Source: DASWOJ01 sp964242415 (GTDB lineage: Bacteria > Pseudomonadota > Alphaproteobacteria > Acetobacterales > Acetobacteraceae). Taken from it: a DNA stretch of 51,056 bases. The stretch lies in assembly GCA_964242415.1 (NCBI GenBank), contig CAXTAT010000036.1:1-51056 (forward strand), in the 5' to 3' direction. How positions within the stretch are numbered: position 1 is the stretch's first letter; each line of letters opens with the position of its first letter. Positions 16,269 to 24,263 of this stretch are shown here, piece by piece. A program made the position numbers and the translations under genes. Below the pieces are notes generated by a model, which was given only the letters and a program-made list of their open reading frames with translations, ran no database searches and was not told where the DNA came from.

Positions 16269-16898
16269 CTACGCCACCGCCGGCACGGGGGAGCGCGCCA
16301 TGGGCATGAACCCCGGCAGCGCCTCCACCCGGCCCAGCCAGGCGCGCACGGCAGGGTAAGGCTCCAGCGCCACGCCCCCCTCCGGCGCATGGGCGGTGTA
16401 GGCGTAGCAGGCGAGGTCGGCGATGGTCGGATGTTCGGCCGCTAAGAAGCGCCGGGTGGCGAGGTGCCCGTTCATGAACGCCAGCAGCCGCCCGGCGATC
16501 GCCGCCGCCCGCACCGGGTCGGCGCCGGCCGGGACCCCCCAGATCACCAGCGAGCGCGCGGTCGCCGGCCCATGGAACAGCTCCCCCGCGGCGATCGACA
16601 GCCAGCGCTGCACCCTGGCGGCCGGCTCCGGAGCCTCGGGCAGCCAGGGGCCGCCGGCGTCGTAGCGCTTGGCGAGGTAAACCAGGATGGCCGTGCTGTC
16701 GGCAATCACCACGCCGCCGTCCTGCAGCACGGGCGCCTGGCCGAGCGGGTTGAGCGCCAGGTACTCCCGCGCCGCCCGCGCCGCCGGTGGCGCGTCGCGA
16801 TAAGCGAAGGGCAGCCCGAGCATCCGGAGGAACACTTCCACCCGGTGCGCATGGCCGGACAGCTTCGTGCCGTGCAGGATAAGGGCGGGGTCGGGCAT
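16269..16898 (-). CDS. Glutathione S-transferase family protein
   Basis: 209 residues: an N-terminal thioredoxin-like domain (1-80) with the active-site stretch KLSGHAHRVEVFLRMLGLPF, the glutathione-binding cis-Pro segment QAPVLQDG and the ADSTAILVYLAKRY helix, then an all-helical C-terminal domain (about 88-205) with the TIADLACYAY capping motif. This subgroup is not a clear zeta-class maleylpyruvate isomerase, because the S-x-x-S-x-R-V-R motif is only partly kept. It is the first gene of a two-gene unit with the PNPOx-fold gene and is divergent from a LysR regulator. Confidence 0.88.
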   Translation of the reverse strand: MPDPALILHGTKLSGHAHRVEVFLRMLGLPFAYRDAPPAARAAREYLALNPLGQAPVLQDGGVVIADSTAILVYLAKRYDAGGPWLPEAPEPAARVQRWLSIAAGELFHGPATARSLVIWGVPAGADPVRAAAIAGRLLAFMNGHLATRRFLAAEHPTIADLACYAYTAHAPEGGVALEPYPAVRAWLGRVEALPGFMPMARSPVPAVA

Positions 16899-16923
16899 GG
16901 CGAGGGTCCTTGATAAGGCGCCA

Positions 16924-16974
16924 CGACGCTGGAACGACGTGCCGCGACGCTGGGATAATGTGCGGCGATGCTGG
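16924..16974. repeat. 21-bp iterons in the GST-LysR intergenic region
   Basis: CGACGCTGG occurs at 16924 and 16945 and as CGATGCTGG at 16966, an exact 21-base period, with related sequence between the copies. Two helical turns per unit would place all copies on one DNA face, which suits protein binding. Confidence 0.6.
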
Positions 16975-16975
16975 A

Positions 16976-16992
16976 CCTTGCAGGCTGCAAGG
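16976..16992. promoter_or_regulatory. LysR-type T-N11-A operator
   Basis: Perfect inverted repeat CCTTGCA-GGC-TGCAAGG. Its core (16978-16990) is TTGCA-N3-TGCAA, which matches the T-N11-A consensus of LysR binding sites. It is 48 bases upstream of the LysR start and 78 bases from the GST start, suitable for autoregulation and divergent activation. Confidence 0.6.
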
Positions 16993-17040
16993 CGAAGCGG
17001 GATAGCGTGCAAGGCAGTCTTTCAGGAAACGGAACGCTGC

Positions 17041-17955
17041 ATGGACCGGCTGGACGAGCTGCAGGCGCTTCTCGCCATCCTGGACGCCGGCAGCCTGGCA
17101 GCGGCCGGCCGCCGGTTACGCCGCTCGGCGCCCGCCATGACCCGCGCCCTGGCCACCCTGGAAAGCCGGGTGGGCGCCCGCCTGATCGAGCGCACCACCC
17201 GCCGGGTTGTGGCGACGGAGGCCGGCCTGGCGTTGGCGCAGCAGGCCCGCACGCTGCTGGCCGGGTATGCCGGTGCCGTGCGCGATGCCAACCCGGCGCA
17301 GCTCCGCGGGCTGATCCGCGTGACCGCGCCCACCATCTTCGGCCGTCGCCACGTCACGCCGCTGGTGGCAGCCTTCCTCGATGCGCATCCCGGCGTGAAG
17401 GTCGAGCTGGTGCTGGCCGACGGCAACCTGGACCTGGTGGAGGACGGCCTGGACGTTGCCGTGCGGATCGGCCCGCTGACGGCCGCCGGGCTGGCGGCGC
17501 GGCGCGTCGGCGAGGTGCGGCGCGTGGTGGTGGCCAGCCCGGCCTACCTCGCCGCCCGCGGCGCCCCGGCGCGGCCATCCGACCTGGCGGGGCACGACAC
17601 GCTGTTCTTTTCCATCCGCCCCGCGCCGGCCGAGTGGCGTTTCCGCGAGGGGCCGCGCAGCCGCGTCGTGCGCCTGGCGCCGCGCCTGCTGGTGAATGAC
17701 GGCGAGTCCGCCCTGGCCGCCGCCCGGGCCGGACAGGGCATTGCGCGGGCACTGTCCTATCAGGTCGAGGGCGACTTGGCCGCCGGCACCCTGGTCCGTC
17801 TGCTGCCGGCGTTTGAGCCGCCAGGGCTGCCGGTGCAGCTCGTCACGCCCGTGGGGCAGTTCACGACGCCCCGGGTGCGGACCTTCCTGGACCACGCGGC
17901 GCATCACCTGCGCGGCCTGGCGGTGATCCGCCCCCCTGGCCCGGCCGCAGCCTAG
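17041..17955 (+). CDS. LysR-family transcriptional regulator
   Basis: 304 residues: a winged helix-turn-helix in the first 60 (LQALLAILDAGSLAAAGRRL, then ALATLESRVGARLIERTTRRV) and a periplasmic-binding-protein-like effector domain from about 90 (RGLIRVTAPTIFGRRHVTPL). The ATG has a GGAA site about 8 bases upstream. It is divergent from the GST/PNPOx pair, with a T-N11-A site in the shared region, so it probably activates that pair in response to an unknown small molecule. Its stop codon overlaps that of the convergent nitroreductase gene in a shared CTAG. Confidence 0.92.
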   Translation: MDRLDELQALLAILDAGSLAAAGRRLRRSAPAMTRALATLESRVGARLIERTTRRVVATEAGLALAQQARTLLAGYAGAVRDANPAQLRGLIRVTAPTIFGRRHVTPLVAAFLDAHPGVKVELVLADGNLDLVEDGLDVAVRIGPLTAAGLAARRVGEVRRVVVASPAYLAARGAPARPSDLAGHDTLFFSIRPAPAEWRFREGPRSRVVRLAPRLLVNDGESALAAARAGQGIARALSYQVEGDLAAGTLVRLLPAFEPPGLPVQLVTPVGQFTTPRVRTFLDHAAHHLRGLAVIRPPGPAAA

Positions 17956-18554
17956 CCGGCGGGGAAGGCGCCCTCGAACGCCGACTCCGCCAGGGGGCGG
18001 CGGGCGTTCGGCACCTCGCGCGCGCGCAGGCCGTCGGGCAGGATGGCCGGGTCGCCGCGGCGGCCGACGGTGATCATCTGCTCGACGCGGTAGCCCAGCG
18101 GCACCTTCAGCTCGGCGAACGCGCGGGCCATGTCGAAGCCGACCATGCCGTGCGCCTGATAGCCCATGCGCATCGCCTGCAACGCGAAGTAGGCCCAGCC
18201 GGCGCCGGCGTCGTGGCTGTGGCTGTGCGACGGCACCTCGCCATCCTTGCCCGGCACGGCCATGGTCGATTTGGACAGCAGCACCAGCAGCGCCCCGGCG
18301 TCCTTGCACCAGCCGCGGTTGCCGTCGTTCAACAGGCTCAGGAAGTGGTCCCAGTGCGGGCCATCCTTCAGGGCATACAGGAAGCGCCACGGCTGCGAAT
18401 TATACGACGACGGCGCCCAGCGGGCGGCCTCCAGCATGGTCATCAGGTCCTCACGCGGGACGGGCTGGCCGTCATAGGCGCGGGGGGACCAGCGCTCGAG
18501 GAAGGCCGGGTCGATGGGATGGTCGGCGGTGCGGCCGTTGACGGTCAGGGTCAT
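17952..18554 (-). CDS. Nitroreductase family protein
   Basis: FMN-dependent NAD(P)H oxidoreductase of 200 residues. Family hallmarks are the N-terminal RWSPRAYDGQPV segment (FMN phosphate binding), RWAPSSYNSQPWRF (FMN contact) and the later GWAYFALQAMRMGYQAHGM helix. The C-terminal VGRRGDPAILPDGLR segment is also typical. The physiological substrate is unknown. The stop overlaps the LysR stop by 3 bases on the opposite strand. Confidence 0.9.
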   Translation of the reverse strand: MTLTVNGRTADHPIDPAFLERWSPRAYDGQPVPREDLMTMLEAARWAPSSYNSQPWRFLYALKDGPHWDHFLSLLNDGNRGWCKDAGALLVLLSKSTMAVPGKDGEVPSHSHSHDAGAGWAYFALQAMRMGYQAHGMVGFDMARAFAELKVPLGYRVEQMITVGRRGDPAILPDGLRAREVPNARRPLAESAFEGAFPAG

Positions 18555-18887
18555 GAGGGCGTCCGTGGCGGTTGGTGGTGCGCAAGAGATGGGATTTGGC
18601 CGGAGGCGTCAACACGGGTGCGTCATCCTGGGCGCAACTGGCGGGCGTGGCCTGGGCGCTGGGGCGATTGGGGTGCTGGCGGCGGTGCGTATGGGACGGC
18701 TTGGTTAAGTTTGGTGATCTTTTGATCGCGGGCTAAGCGGCAGGACAGCGTTAGGCCTATCGAAACAGGGCACGCTTGAGCTGCATACGGGGAAACCGGC
18801 TGCATTCCCGTCCATGGACGTGCCGGACGCCGTTGCAGGCATGGATTGGCCAAGGCGCTGACAAGCCTTAGAACACATGGAACGGGC
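18555..18887. other. Intergenic region, nitroreductase to flippase
   Basis: 333 bases. The first half is ordinary high-GC sequence; from about 18700 GC drops and short AT-rich tracts appear (GTTAAGTTTGGTGATCTTTTGATC), marking the edge of the lower-GC polysaccharide genes. No gene, repeat or clear promoter was seen. Confidence 0.5.
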
Positions 18888-20459
18888 ATGACGGACAAGG
18901 GCAGCATGGGCGAACAGCTTGACGAAAAGCCGCCCCCGTCTGGCGGGGAGGGTGCGCTTGTCGCCAAGACCATGGCTGGCGCTGCTTGGCTTTTGACGTG
19001 GAAGATGGTCGCTCGTTCGCTGGGGTTCATCAGCACCCTGGTGCTGGCCCGTGTTCTGGTGCCCGGCGACTTTGGCGTACTGGCAATGGCTGGAACCTTC
19101 GCCGCGGCGGTGGATGCCCTGTCCCAGCTTGGGTTGCAGGACGCCCTTGTACGACACGTCGGCAATGACCGGAGGCTGTTCAACACTGCCTTCACGCTGC
19201 AAATCGGTCGCGCCCTCATCATAAGCACGTTCGTGGCGGGGATGGCTCCGGTTGCGGTGTGGTGGTTCAGTGAGCCCAGGCTGGCGCCGATACTGTATGT
19301 CCTAGCCGGGTCGTCGCTGCTGGGAGGGGCTGAAAACATCGGCTTGGTCGAATTCCGTCGCGCCATGCGGTTCGATGTCCAATTCAAGCTCCTGCTGACA
19401 GCCCGCCTGGTTCAGCTTGCAACGACGATTCCACTTGCGCTGCTGCTGCGGAGCTACTGGGCGCTGTTGTTCGGCATCGTCGCGTCACAAGTGGCGAGGT
19501 TGATCATGAGCTACGTGCTCCACCCGTTTCGGCCACGCTTCCGCCTCAGCGGCTGGCGTGAGCTGGCCGGCTTCTCTTTTTGGACCTGGGCGGCTGCTTC
19601 GGCCAGCGTCGTTTGGGACCGTGCCGATCCGTTCGTGCTTGGTCCCGTGGTCGGGTCGGCCCAACTAGGTCTGTATTTGATTGCAACAGACTTGGCCATA
19701 TTGCCTGTCACCGAAATAATATCGCCAGTTGCGGACGCGCTGTTTGCGGGCTTCGCGTCAGCACAGAAGAAGGGCGGCAGTTCGGTCCACCATGCGCCAC
19801 TGGTGGCTGCGACGCTCATGATGTTCCTCATGCCGGTCACGATAACGATCTCATGCGGATCAGGGTATGTCGTCGAGGCATTGCTCGGCCCCAAATGGGA
19901 ATCGGCAAGGGTGCTGGTGGCAATCCTGGCCTGGCTCTGCCTGTTCGCTCCATTCAGCTTCGTGTCCAGCGTGGTGCTGGTCGCGAACGGATTTGTCCGG
20001 CGTAATTTTGCCGGGAAGGTTATCGCGTCGTCGGTGAAGCTGGCCGTTATGCTTACCACCGTCGCGCTGACTGACAACCTGAGGCTGATTGCAGTTGCTA
20101 TAACGGTCTGCGTGGCTGTAGAGTCCTGTGCATATACTTTGCTGCTGAGGGGCTTGGGTGATGTCGAGCCTAAGTCCATGGTCGGACCTATCATGCGAAC
20201 GATGATAGCCGGCTGGTCGATAGTGTTGCTTCTATATGAGACGGGCTTGGCATGGCAACCGATTTCTATGCCGAGCCTGGATGCACTGTGTTATGGCGCT
20301 GTCCTGGGAGTAGGTGTAGCCGCGCTGTATGCTGCTATATTAGCGGGTTTGTGGATACTTGCGGGGCGGCCGGCAGGGCCTGAAACCCAGTTGCTCCATC
20401 TAGTCTCAAGTCATATTCGCCCCTTCGTCTGGAGGGTTGCGAGAAGGGTATTTCACTGA
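18888..20459 (+). CDS. Oligosaccharide flippase (MOP superfamily, Wzx-like)
   Basis: Integral membrane protein of 523 residues with about 12-14 hydrophobic helices. The N-terminal helix motif AAWLLTWKMVARSLGFISTLVLARVL and the LVPGDFGVLAMAGTF segment are typical of polysaccharide biosynthesis transporters that flip lipid-linked repeat units to the periplasm. The C-terminal part has two more helix pairs. The ATG at 18888 is preferred; ATG 18906 and TTG 18846 are alternatives. GC is below the local average and falls towards the 3' end. It converges with a glycosyltransferase gene, 23 bases apart. Confidence 0.86.
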   Translation: MTDKGSMGEQLDEKPPPSGGEGALVAKTMAGAAWLLTWKMVARSLGFISTLVLARVLVPGDFGVLAMAGTFAAAVDALSQLGLQDALVRHVGNDRRLFNTAFTLQIGRALIISTFVAGMAPVAVWWFSEPRLAPILYVLAGSSLLGGAENIGLVEFRRAMRFDVQFKLLLTARLVQLATTIPLALLLRSYWALLFGIVASQVARLIMSYVLHPFRPRFRLSGWRELAGFSFWTWAAASASVVWDRADPFVLGPVVGSAQLGLYLIATDLAILPVTEIISPVADALFAGFASAQKKGGSSVHHAPLVAATLMMFLMPVTITISCGSGYVVEALLGPKWESARVLVAILAWLCLFAPFSFVSSVVLVANGFVRRNFAGKVIASSVKLAVMLTTVALTDNLRLIAVAITVCVAVESCAYTLLLRGLGDVEPKSMVGPIMRTMIAGWSIVLLLYETGLAWQPISMPSLDALCYGAVLGVGVAALYAAILAGLWILAGRPAGPETQLLHLVSSHIRPFVWRVARRVFH

Positions 20460-20482
20460 AGAACCTATGCTTGATTGAGCGA

Positions 20483-21457
20483 TCATCGCCGGTGGATGCT
20501 CTCGTCTGAACGAGCCTGCGGCACCAAGGGCGCAACAAGGCCAAGCATCATCGCCCGTGCCATCAAGGCTATTATACGAAAGTTGCGGTCTGTGTGGCCG
20601 CGCTTGGCAAGCAGAAGTCTAATCATCGTACGAGCTGCGCATGCCAAACCAAAATGCTTACGCACGACCTGCATGTAGCTTCGATAGTAGAGTCTCATGT
20701 AAGCCGGACTGTGCTCACCGCCGGACGACTCTCCTCCGGAATGTAGAAGGGACGGCTCTGGGACATAGAAGACTTTTATCCCGTTGTTTTTCAAACGCAG
20801 GCAGAAATCAGTGTCTTCCCAATAAACAAAGAAGCTCTCATCCAAAAGACCTACCTGACACAGCACATCCCGGCCGATGCCTAAGCAGCATCCAGGCGCA
20901 AAGTCCACCTCGACGGCTGCGGAGCTGTCCGTTACATCATACTCGTTATGGATATTCTTGAACACCCAGCCATTATCCAGGCTGCCACCCGCATACCACG
21001 CCTTGTCTGGTTGTTCACGCTGCATCACACGGGGTGCGATCACACCAGCAGGCAACTCTGACCGCACGGCAACAAGGCGTCCCAGAAAATCCGAGCTGAA
21101 GGCGGTATCATTGTTGATTAGAACAAAAAACTCTCCACCGGAAGCCATGGCCGCCCGTAATCCTTGATTGGCTGCTTTTGCAAACCCAAGGTTCTTCTCG
21201 TTTTTGATTACCGAAATACGTGGATCAGCACGCTCTTCGACAACCTGAAGCGAACTGTCGGGACTTGCGTTGTCGATCACATGCAGCCGCCAATCTTGCA
21301 AATCCTGCGCTTGCAGATCATCAAGAAATAATGGGAGGCTTTCGGCGCTTTTATATAGGATTGTGACCAAATGGACGACACCAGCGCCCGCAGGGCTGCT
21401 GTTGATCGTTGCAGTGCTTAAATCCTGGCTCGCATCCCATGCACCTCGACTAGTCAT
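20483..21457 (-). CDS. Glycosyltransferase family 2 (rhamnosyltransferase-like)
   Basis: 324 residues with a GT-A fold: the N-terminal strand VVHLVTILYKSAESLPLFL, nucleotide-binding VIDNASPDSS, the metal site LINNDTAFSSDF and the acceptor-side motif FVYWEDTDFCLRLKNNG. This pattern is typical of GT2 enzymes adding rhamnose or similar sugars to cell-surface polysaccharide. The ATG at 21457 has a GGAG site 6 bases upstream. GC near 50% is the lowest of any gene in the window, a sign of recent transfer. The C-terminal 60 residues form a basic amphipathic tail that may attach to the membrane. Confidence 0.9.
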   Translation of the reverse strand: MTSRGAWDASQDLSTATINSSPAGAGVVHLVTILYKSAESLPLFLDDLQAQDLQDWRLHVIDNASPDSSLQVVEERADPRISVIKNEKNLGFAKAANQGLRAAMASGGEFFVLINNDTAFSSDFLGRLVAVRSELPAGVIAPRVMQREQPDKAWYAGGSLDNGWVFKNIHNEYDVTDSSAAVEVDFAPGCCLGIGRDVLCQVGLLDESFFVYWEDTDFCLRLKNNGIKVFYVPEPSLLHSGGESSGGEHSPAYMRLYYRSYMQVVRKHFGLACAARTMIRLLLAKRGHTDRNFRIIALMARAMMLGLVAPLVPQARSDESIHRR

Positions 21458-21514
21458 GTCAACTCCAAACCGAATGCGAACAAACCCTTGCTCTCGATTA
21501 TCTCGATCTCTAGT

Positions 21515-22753
21515 CTAGGCCAAGGCGCCCGCTTGCGCACCCACAAGCTCGGCGACCAAAGCAGCAATCTTAGCCTTGGCGTTGCTAGCTCCATAAAATT
21601 GGAGCATCTGCGTGCGGGCGGCGCTGCCAAGCTGCTCGCAGCGAGCGTCATCGCGAAGAAGCTCGATGCATGATGTCGCAAAGCTGGCGTCGTCGTCCCG
21701 CAGCAAGACATCCGTCTCGCTGCGGAACGCCAAGCCCTCCGCACCAACTCGCGTCGATACCATCGGCCGCGCATAGGCAGCAGCCTCGATCAACTTCAGC
21801 CGCGTCCCGCCTGCAACATTCAGGGGACAGCACACCACCCGCGTCCGGGCATACAGCGCATCCAGGTCGGGAACGAACCCTAGGTACTCCACTCCGGCAG
21901 GTGGCCGCGAAGCCCTTGGCAGCCGTTCGATGCCACCGCCGGCCAGCAGCAGCCGGGCATCCGGACGGGCCTGTTGCACGATGGGCCAGATGCGCCGGAC
22001 CAGCCGTTCAGCCGCCTGCACGTTCGGCTCGTAGTTATATTTCCCGAGAAACAGCAGCGTCGGCTCAGCCGGGATCGCGGGCGCCTGGATGGGACATTCA
22101 ACCGCGTTCGGAACCACCACGACCCGCCCGCCGACCCCAAGCCGGGCCAGGAAACGCGCGTCCGCGTCCGCGCAGACCGACGTGCGGGCGGCAAGCCGGA
22201 TCGACTGACGTTCGGCAGCAAGGATTGCAGGCACCTGGAGCAGGTGGGCCAGCTTCCCCGCACGCAACGGCCGCGTCGTTGCCGCACGCCGGTGAACGCG
22301 GTGAACCAAGTCGTCCAAGTCGAAGAAGACCGGTGCCGTCGGCCGCACGGCAAGCAGCGGCAGCATGGCCGGAAGCTGGAACGCGAATATCAGGTCCGGC
22401 GCCGACGACAGGGCAGCCCGCACCGCATCCACCTGGGGCGCGCCCGTCGTTGCGAAAAAACCCTTGCCGTGCCGTGCTGCGGCTATTCCCTTCAGGTAGT
22501 AGCTTGCAAACGTCTCCTGCCGCCGCGCGTAGGGGGCGAACTGCATCGTCCCCGGCATCCGCCACACCGTCTCAGCCGTGAAGCCGTCCGGCCCTCCCGA
22601 CGCGAGGAATGTCTCCGGCACGAAGTGCAGGAACGACATCTTGTCGCAAACCCGGCTGATCGCATCAACGAACAGCCGCATCCGCTGGTCGCTGCCGAAG
22701 TCGCCGAGCGCTGGGTCCGGCGGGATGCCGGCCGAGATGATCAGTGCGTGCAA
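21515..22753 (-). CDS. Glycosyltransferase family 4
   Basis: 412-residue GT-B enzyme. The N-terminal Rossmann half starts ALIISAGIPPDPALGDFGSDQR; the C-terminal half has the usual LLFLGKYNYEPNVQAAERL, an inter-domain loop, the donor-site segment NVAGGTRLKLIEAAAYARPMVST and VGAEGL. It probably transfers a sugar during polysaccharide assembly. The best start is TTG at 22753: no in-frame ATG is found before Met24, which would remove the conserved first strand, and an ATG at 22767 is out of frame. It lies 57 bases upstream of the GT2 gene on the same strand. Confidence 0.87.
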   Translation of the reverse strand: MHALIISAGIPPDPALGDFGSDQRMRLFVDAISRVCDKMSFLHFVPETFLASGGPDGFTAETVWRMPGTMQFAPYARRQETFASYYLKGIAAARHGKGFFATTGAPQVDAVRAALSSAPDLIFAFQLPAMLPLLAVRPTAPVFFDLDDLVHRVHRRAATTRPLRAGKLAHLLQVPAILAAERQSIRLAARTSVCADADARFLARLGVGGRVVVVPNAVECPIQAPAIPAEPTLLFLGKYNYEPNVQAAERLVRRIWPIVQQARPDARLLLAGGGIERLPRASRPPAGVEYLGFVPDLDALYARTRVVCCPLNVAGGTRLKLIEAAAYARPMVSTRVGAEGLAFRSETDVLLRDDDASFATSCIELLRDDARCEQLGSAARTQMLQFYGASNAKAKIAALVAELVGAQAGALA

Positions 22754-23144
22754 GGTTCGTCAGTCATGGCTGCCATCAAGACCCCGCGTTGGCCGCTGGG
22801 CTACCACAGGGACCACGCGGGTTCCAGGTGGCGGCAGCCAGCCCCTAAGCAGTCCGGCCACCATGCGTCCCAACTCAAGTATAGGCGCCCGCCATGCCCC
22901 GACGCGCCACGCCCCGCGCTTCCCCCCCGCGCGCGCACCGCCAAGCCGAGGCGTCAGCACCGCCCCAGATGCAGCATCAGGCCATCTAAACAGCAGTTGA
23001 CACATCGCGCCGACGCACCGCATCCCCGCACGCCGGATGGAGCAGGCCGGTGGCGAACCTCACCCTGCCTGTCACACGGCCGCGCATGGCAGGCATCACT
23101 GCTTCGGCCGATCGGTTGGACGCGACACGGCTTAAAGGCGAGAC
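22754..23144. other. Divergent intergenic region between two glycosyltransferase genes
   Basis: 391 bases, GC-rich. An open frame at 22760-23023 (minus) lacks a ribosome site and recognisable similarity. The region must hold promoters for both directions, but no clear elements or repeats were seen. Confidence 0.5.
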
Positions 23145-24149
23145 ATGGACCCCCCCACCATCTCCGTCGTCATCCCCGCCTACAACCGCGCCGACCTGCT
23201 CCCGCAAACCCTAGACGCCATCCTCGCCCAGGACACCCCGGCGCTGGAGGTCATCGCCGTGGACGACGGCTCCACCGACGCCACCCCGGCCGTGTTGGAC
23301 GCCTACCGCCCGCGCGTCCGCACCCTCCGCGTGCCGAACGGCGGCGACCTGACCGCGCGCAACACCGGGCTGCGGGCGGCGTCGGGCCGGCTGGTGGCGT
23401 TCTGCGACAGCGACGACCTGTGGCGGCCGGGCTTCCTGTCCGCCATGGCCGGGCTGTGGCAGGTGGCGCCGGACCTGGTGGCCGCCTACGGCAACTTCCG
23501 CCTGGTGCGCGACGGCGTGTGGGACGGCCGCACGAAGTTCGACGACGCGCCGCCGGGCTTCTGGGATGGGCTGCGCATCCTGGCCCCGGGCGCGGCGCGG
23601 TTCGACGGGCCTATCGTCGCGCGCCTGCTGGCGTTCCAGCCGTTCTTTCCGTCGGCGATGGTGGTCGATCGCGCCGGCTTCCTCGCCCGGGGCGGCTGGG
23701 ACGTGGGCGTCAGCCGCATCGTCGGCACCGACTTTGCCACCGCCCTGCGCTCCGCCGAGCAGCCGCTGGGCATCGTGCAGGACGCGCTGGTCGGCATCCG
23801 CAAGCACGGCGGCAACTTCTCCGGCGACGTGCAGGCGACCAAGCTCGGCGAGGCGCTGATCCTGGAGCATGTGCTGGCCACCCGCCCGGCCCTGGCGCCG
23901 TTGCGGGCTGCGGTGCTGGCCAGCATCGCCGACCGCCGGGCAGCGGCGGCGGACCTGGCGTTCGACGGGCGGGACTTTACCGAGGTGCGGCGCATCCAGG
24001 CCCTGCTGCCGCCGGGCCACCTGCCGGCAGCACGGCGCGTCAAGGGGTGGCTCAGCCGCCTGCCCCGCCCGGTGGCGCTGCGTGCGGCCAGCCTCGCGAG
24101 CCACCTTGCACCGCGCAGCGACCGGGCCAGGCCGCGCAGCGAGGATTGA
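23145..24149 (+). CDS. Glycosyltransferase family 2
   Basis: 334-residue GT-A enzyme. The motifs follow the family order: ISVVIPAYNRADLL, the AVDDGSTDAT nucleotide site, GGDLTARNTGLRAASG, and the metal-binding CDSDDLWRPGF. Its acceptor is unknown, and the context is polysaccharide synthesis. GC is high here, in contrast with the flippase and GT2 gene to the left. It is followed by a polysaccharide deacetylase and a GT4 gene in the same direction, which form the rest of this unit. Confidence 0.92.
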   Translation: MDPPTISVVIPAYNRADLLPQTLDAILAQDTPALEVIAVDDGSTDATPAVLDAYRPRVRTLRVPNGGDLTARNTGLRAASGRLVAFCDSDDLWRPGFLSAMAGLWQVAPDLVAAYGNFRLVRDGVWDGRTKFDDAPPGFWDGLRILAPGAARFDGPIVARLLAFQPFFPSAMVVDRAGFLARGGWDVGVSRIVGTDFATALRSAEQPLGIVQDALVGIRKHGGNFSGDVQATKLGEALILEHVLATRPALAPLRAAVLASIADRRAAAADLAFDGRDFTEVRRIQALLPPGHLPAARRVKGWLSRLPRPVALRAASLASHLAPRSDRARPRSED

Positions 24150-24263
24150 CGGCGCAGCCGGGTCCCTGGCCGCAGCCGCGCCGACCTGCTACGGGAGACA
24201 AGGCCAGCCGCGGCGACGTGGCTCCTGGGGCGGGGTCCCTGGGACGGGAATGTAGCGCAGCAC

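Noticed and set aside
16269..16898. GST as the missing maleylpyruvate isomerase
   Set aside because: The zeta-class active-site motif is not convincing and the gene is paired with a PNPOx-fold gene under its own LysR regulator, far from the gentisate genes.
16924..16974. Iterons as a replication origin or CRISPR
   Set aside because: Only three short units, no AT-rich region, no Rep or Cas genes; position between divergent genes favours regulation.
22760..23023. 87-codon minus-strand frame upstream of the GT4 gene
   Set aside because: Composition follows GC bias, no ribosome site and no similarity; likely chance.
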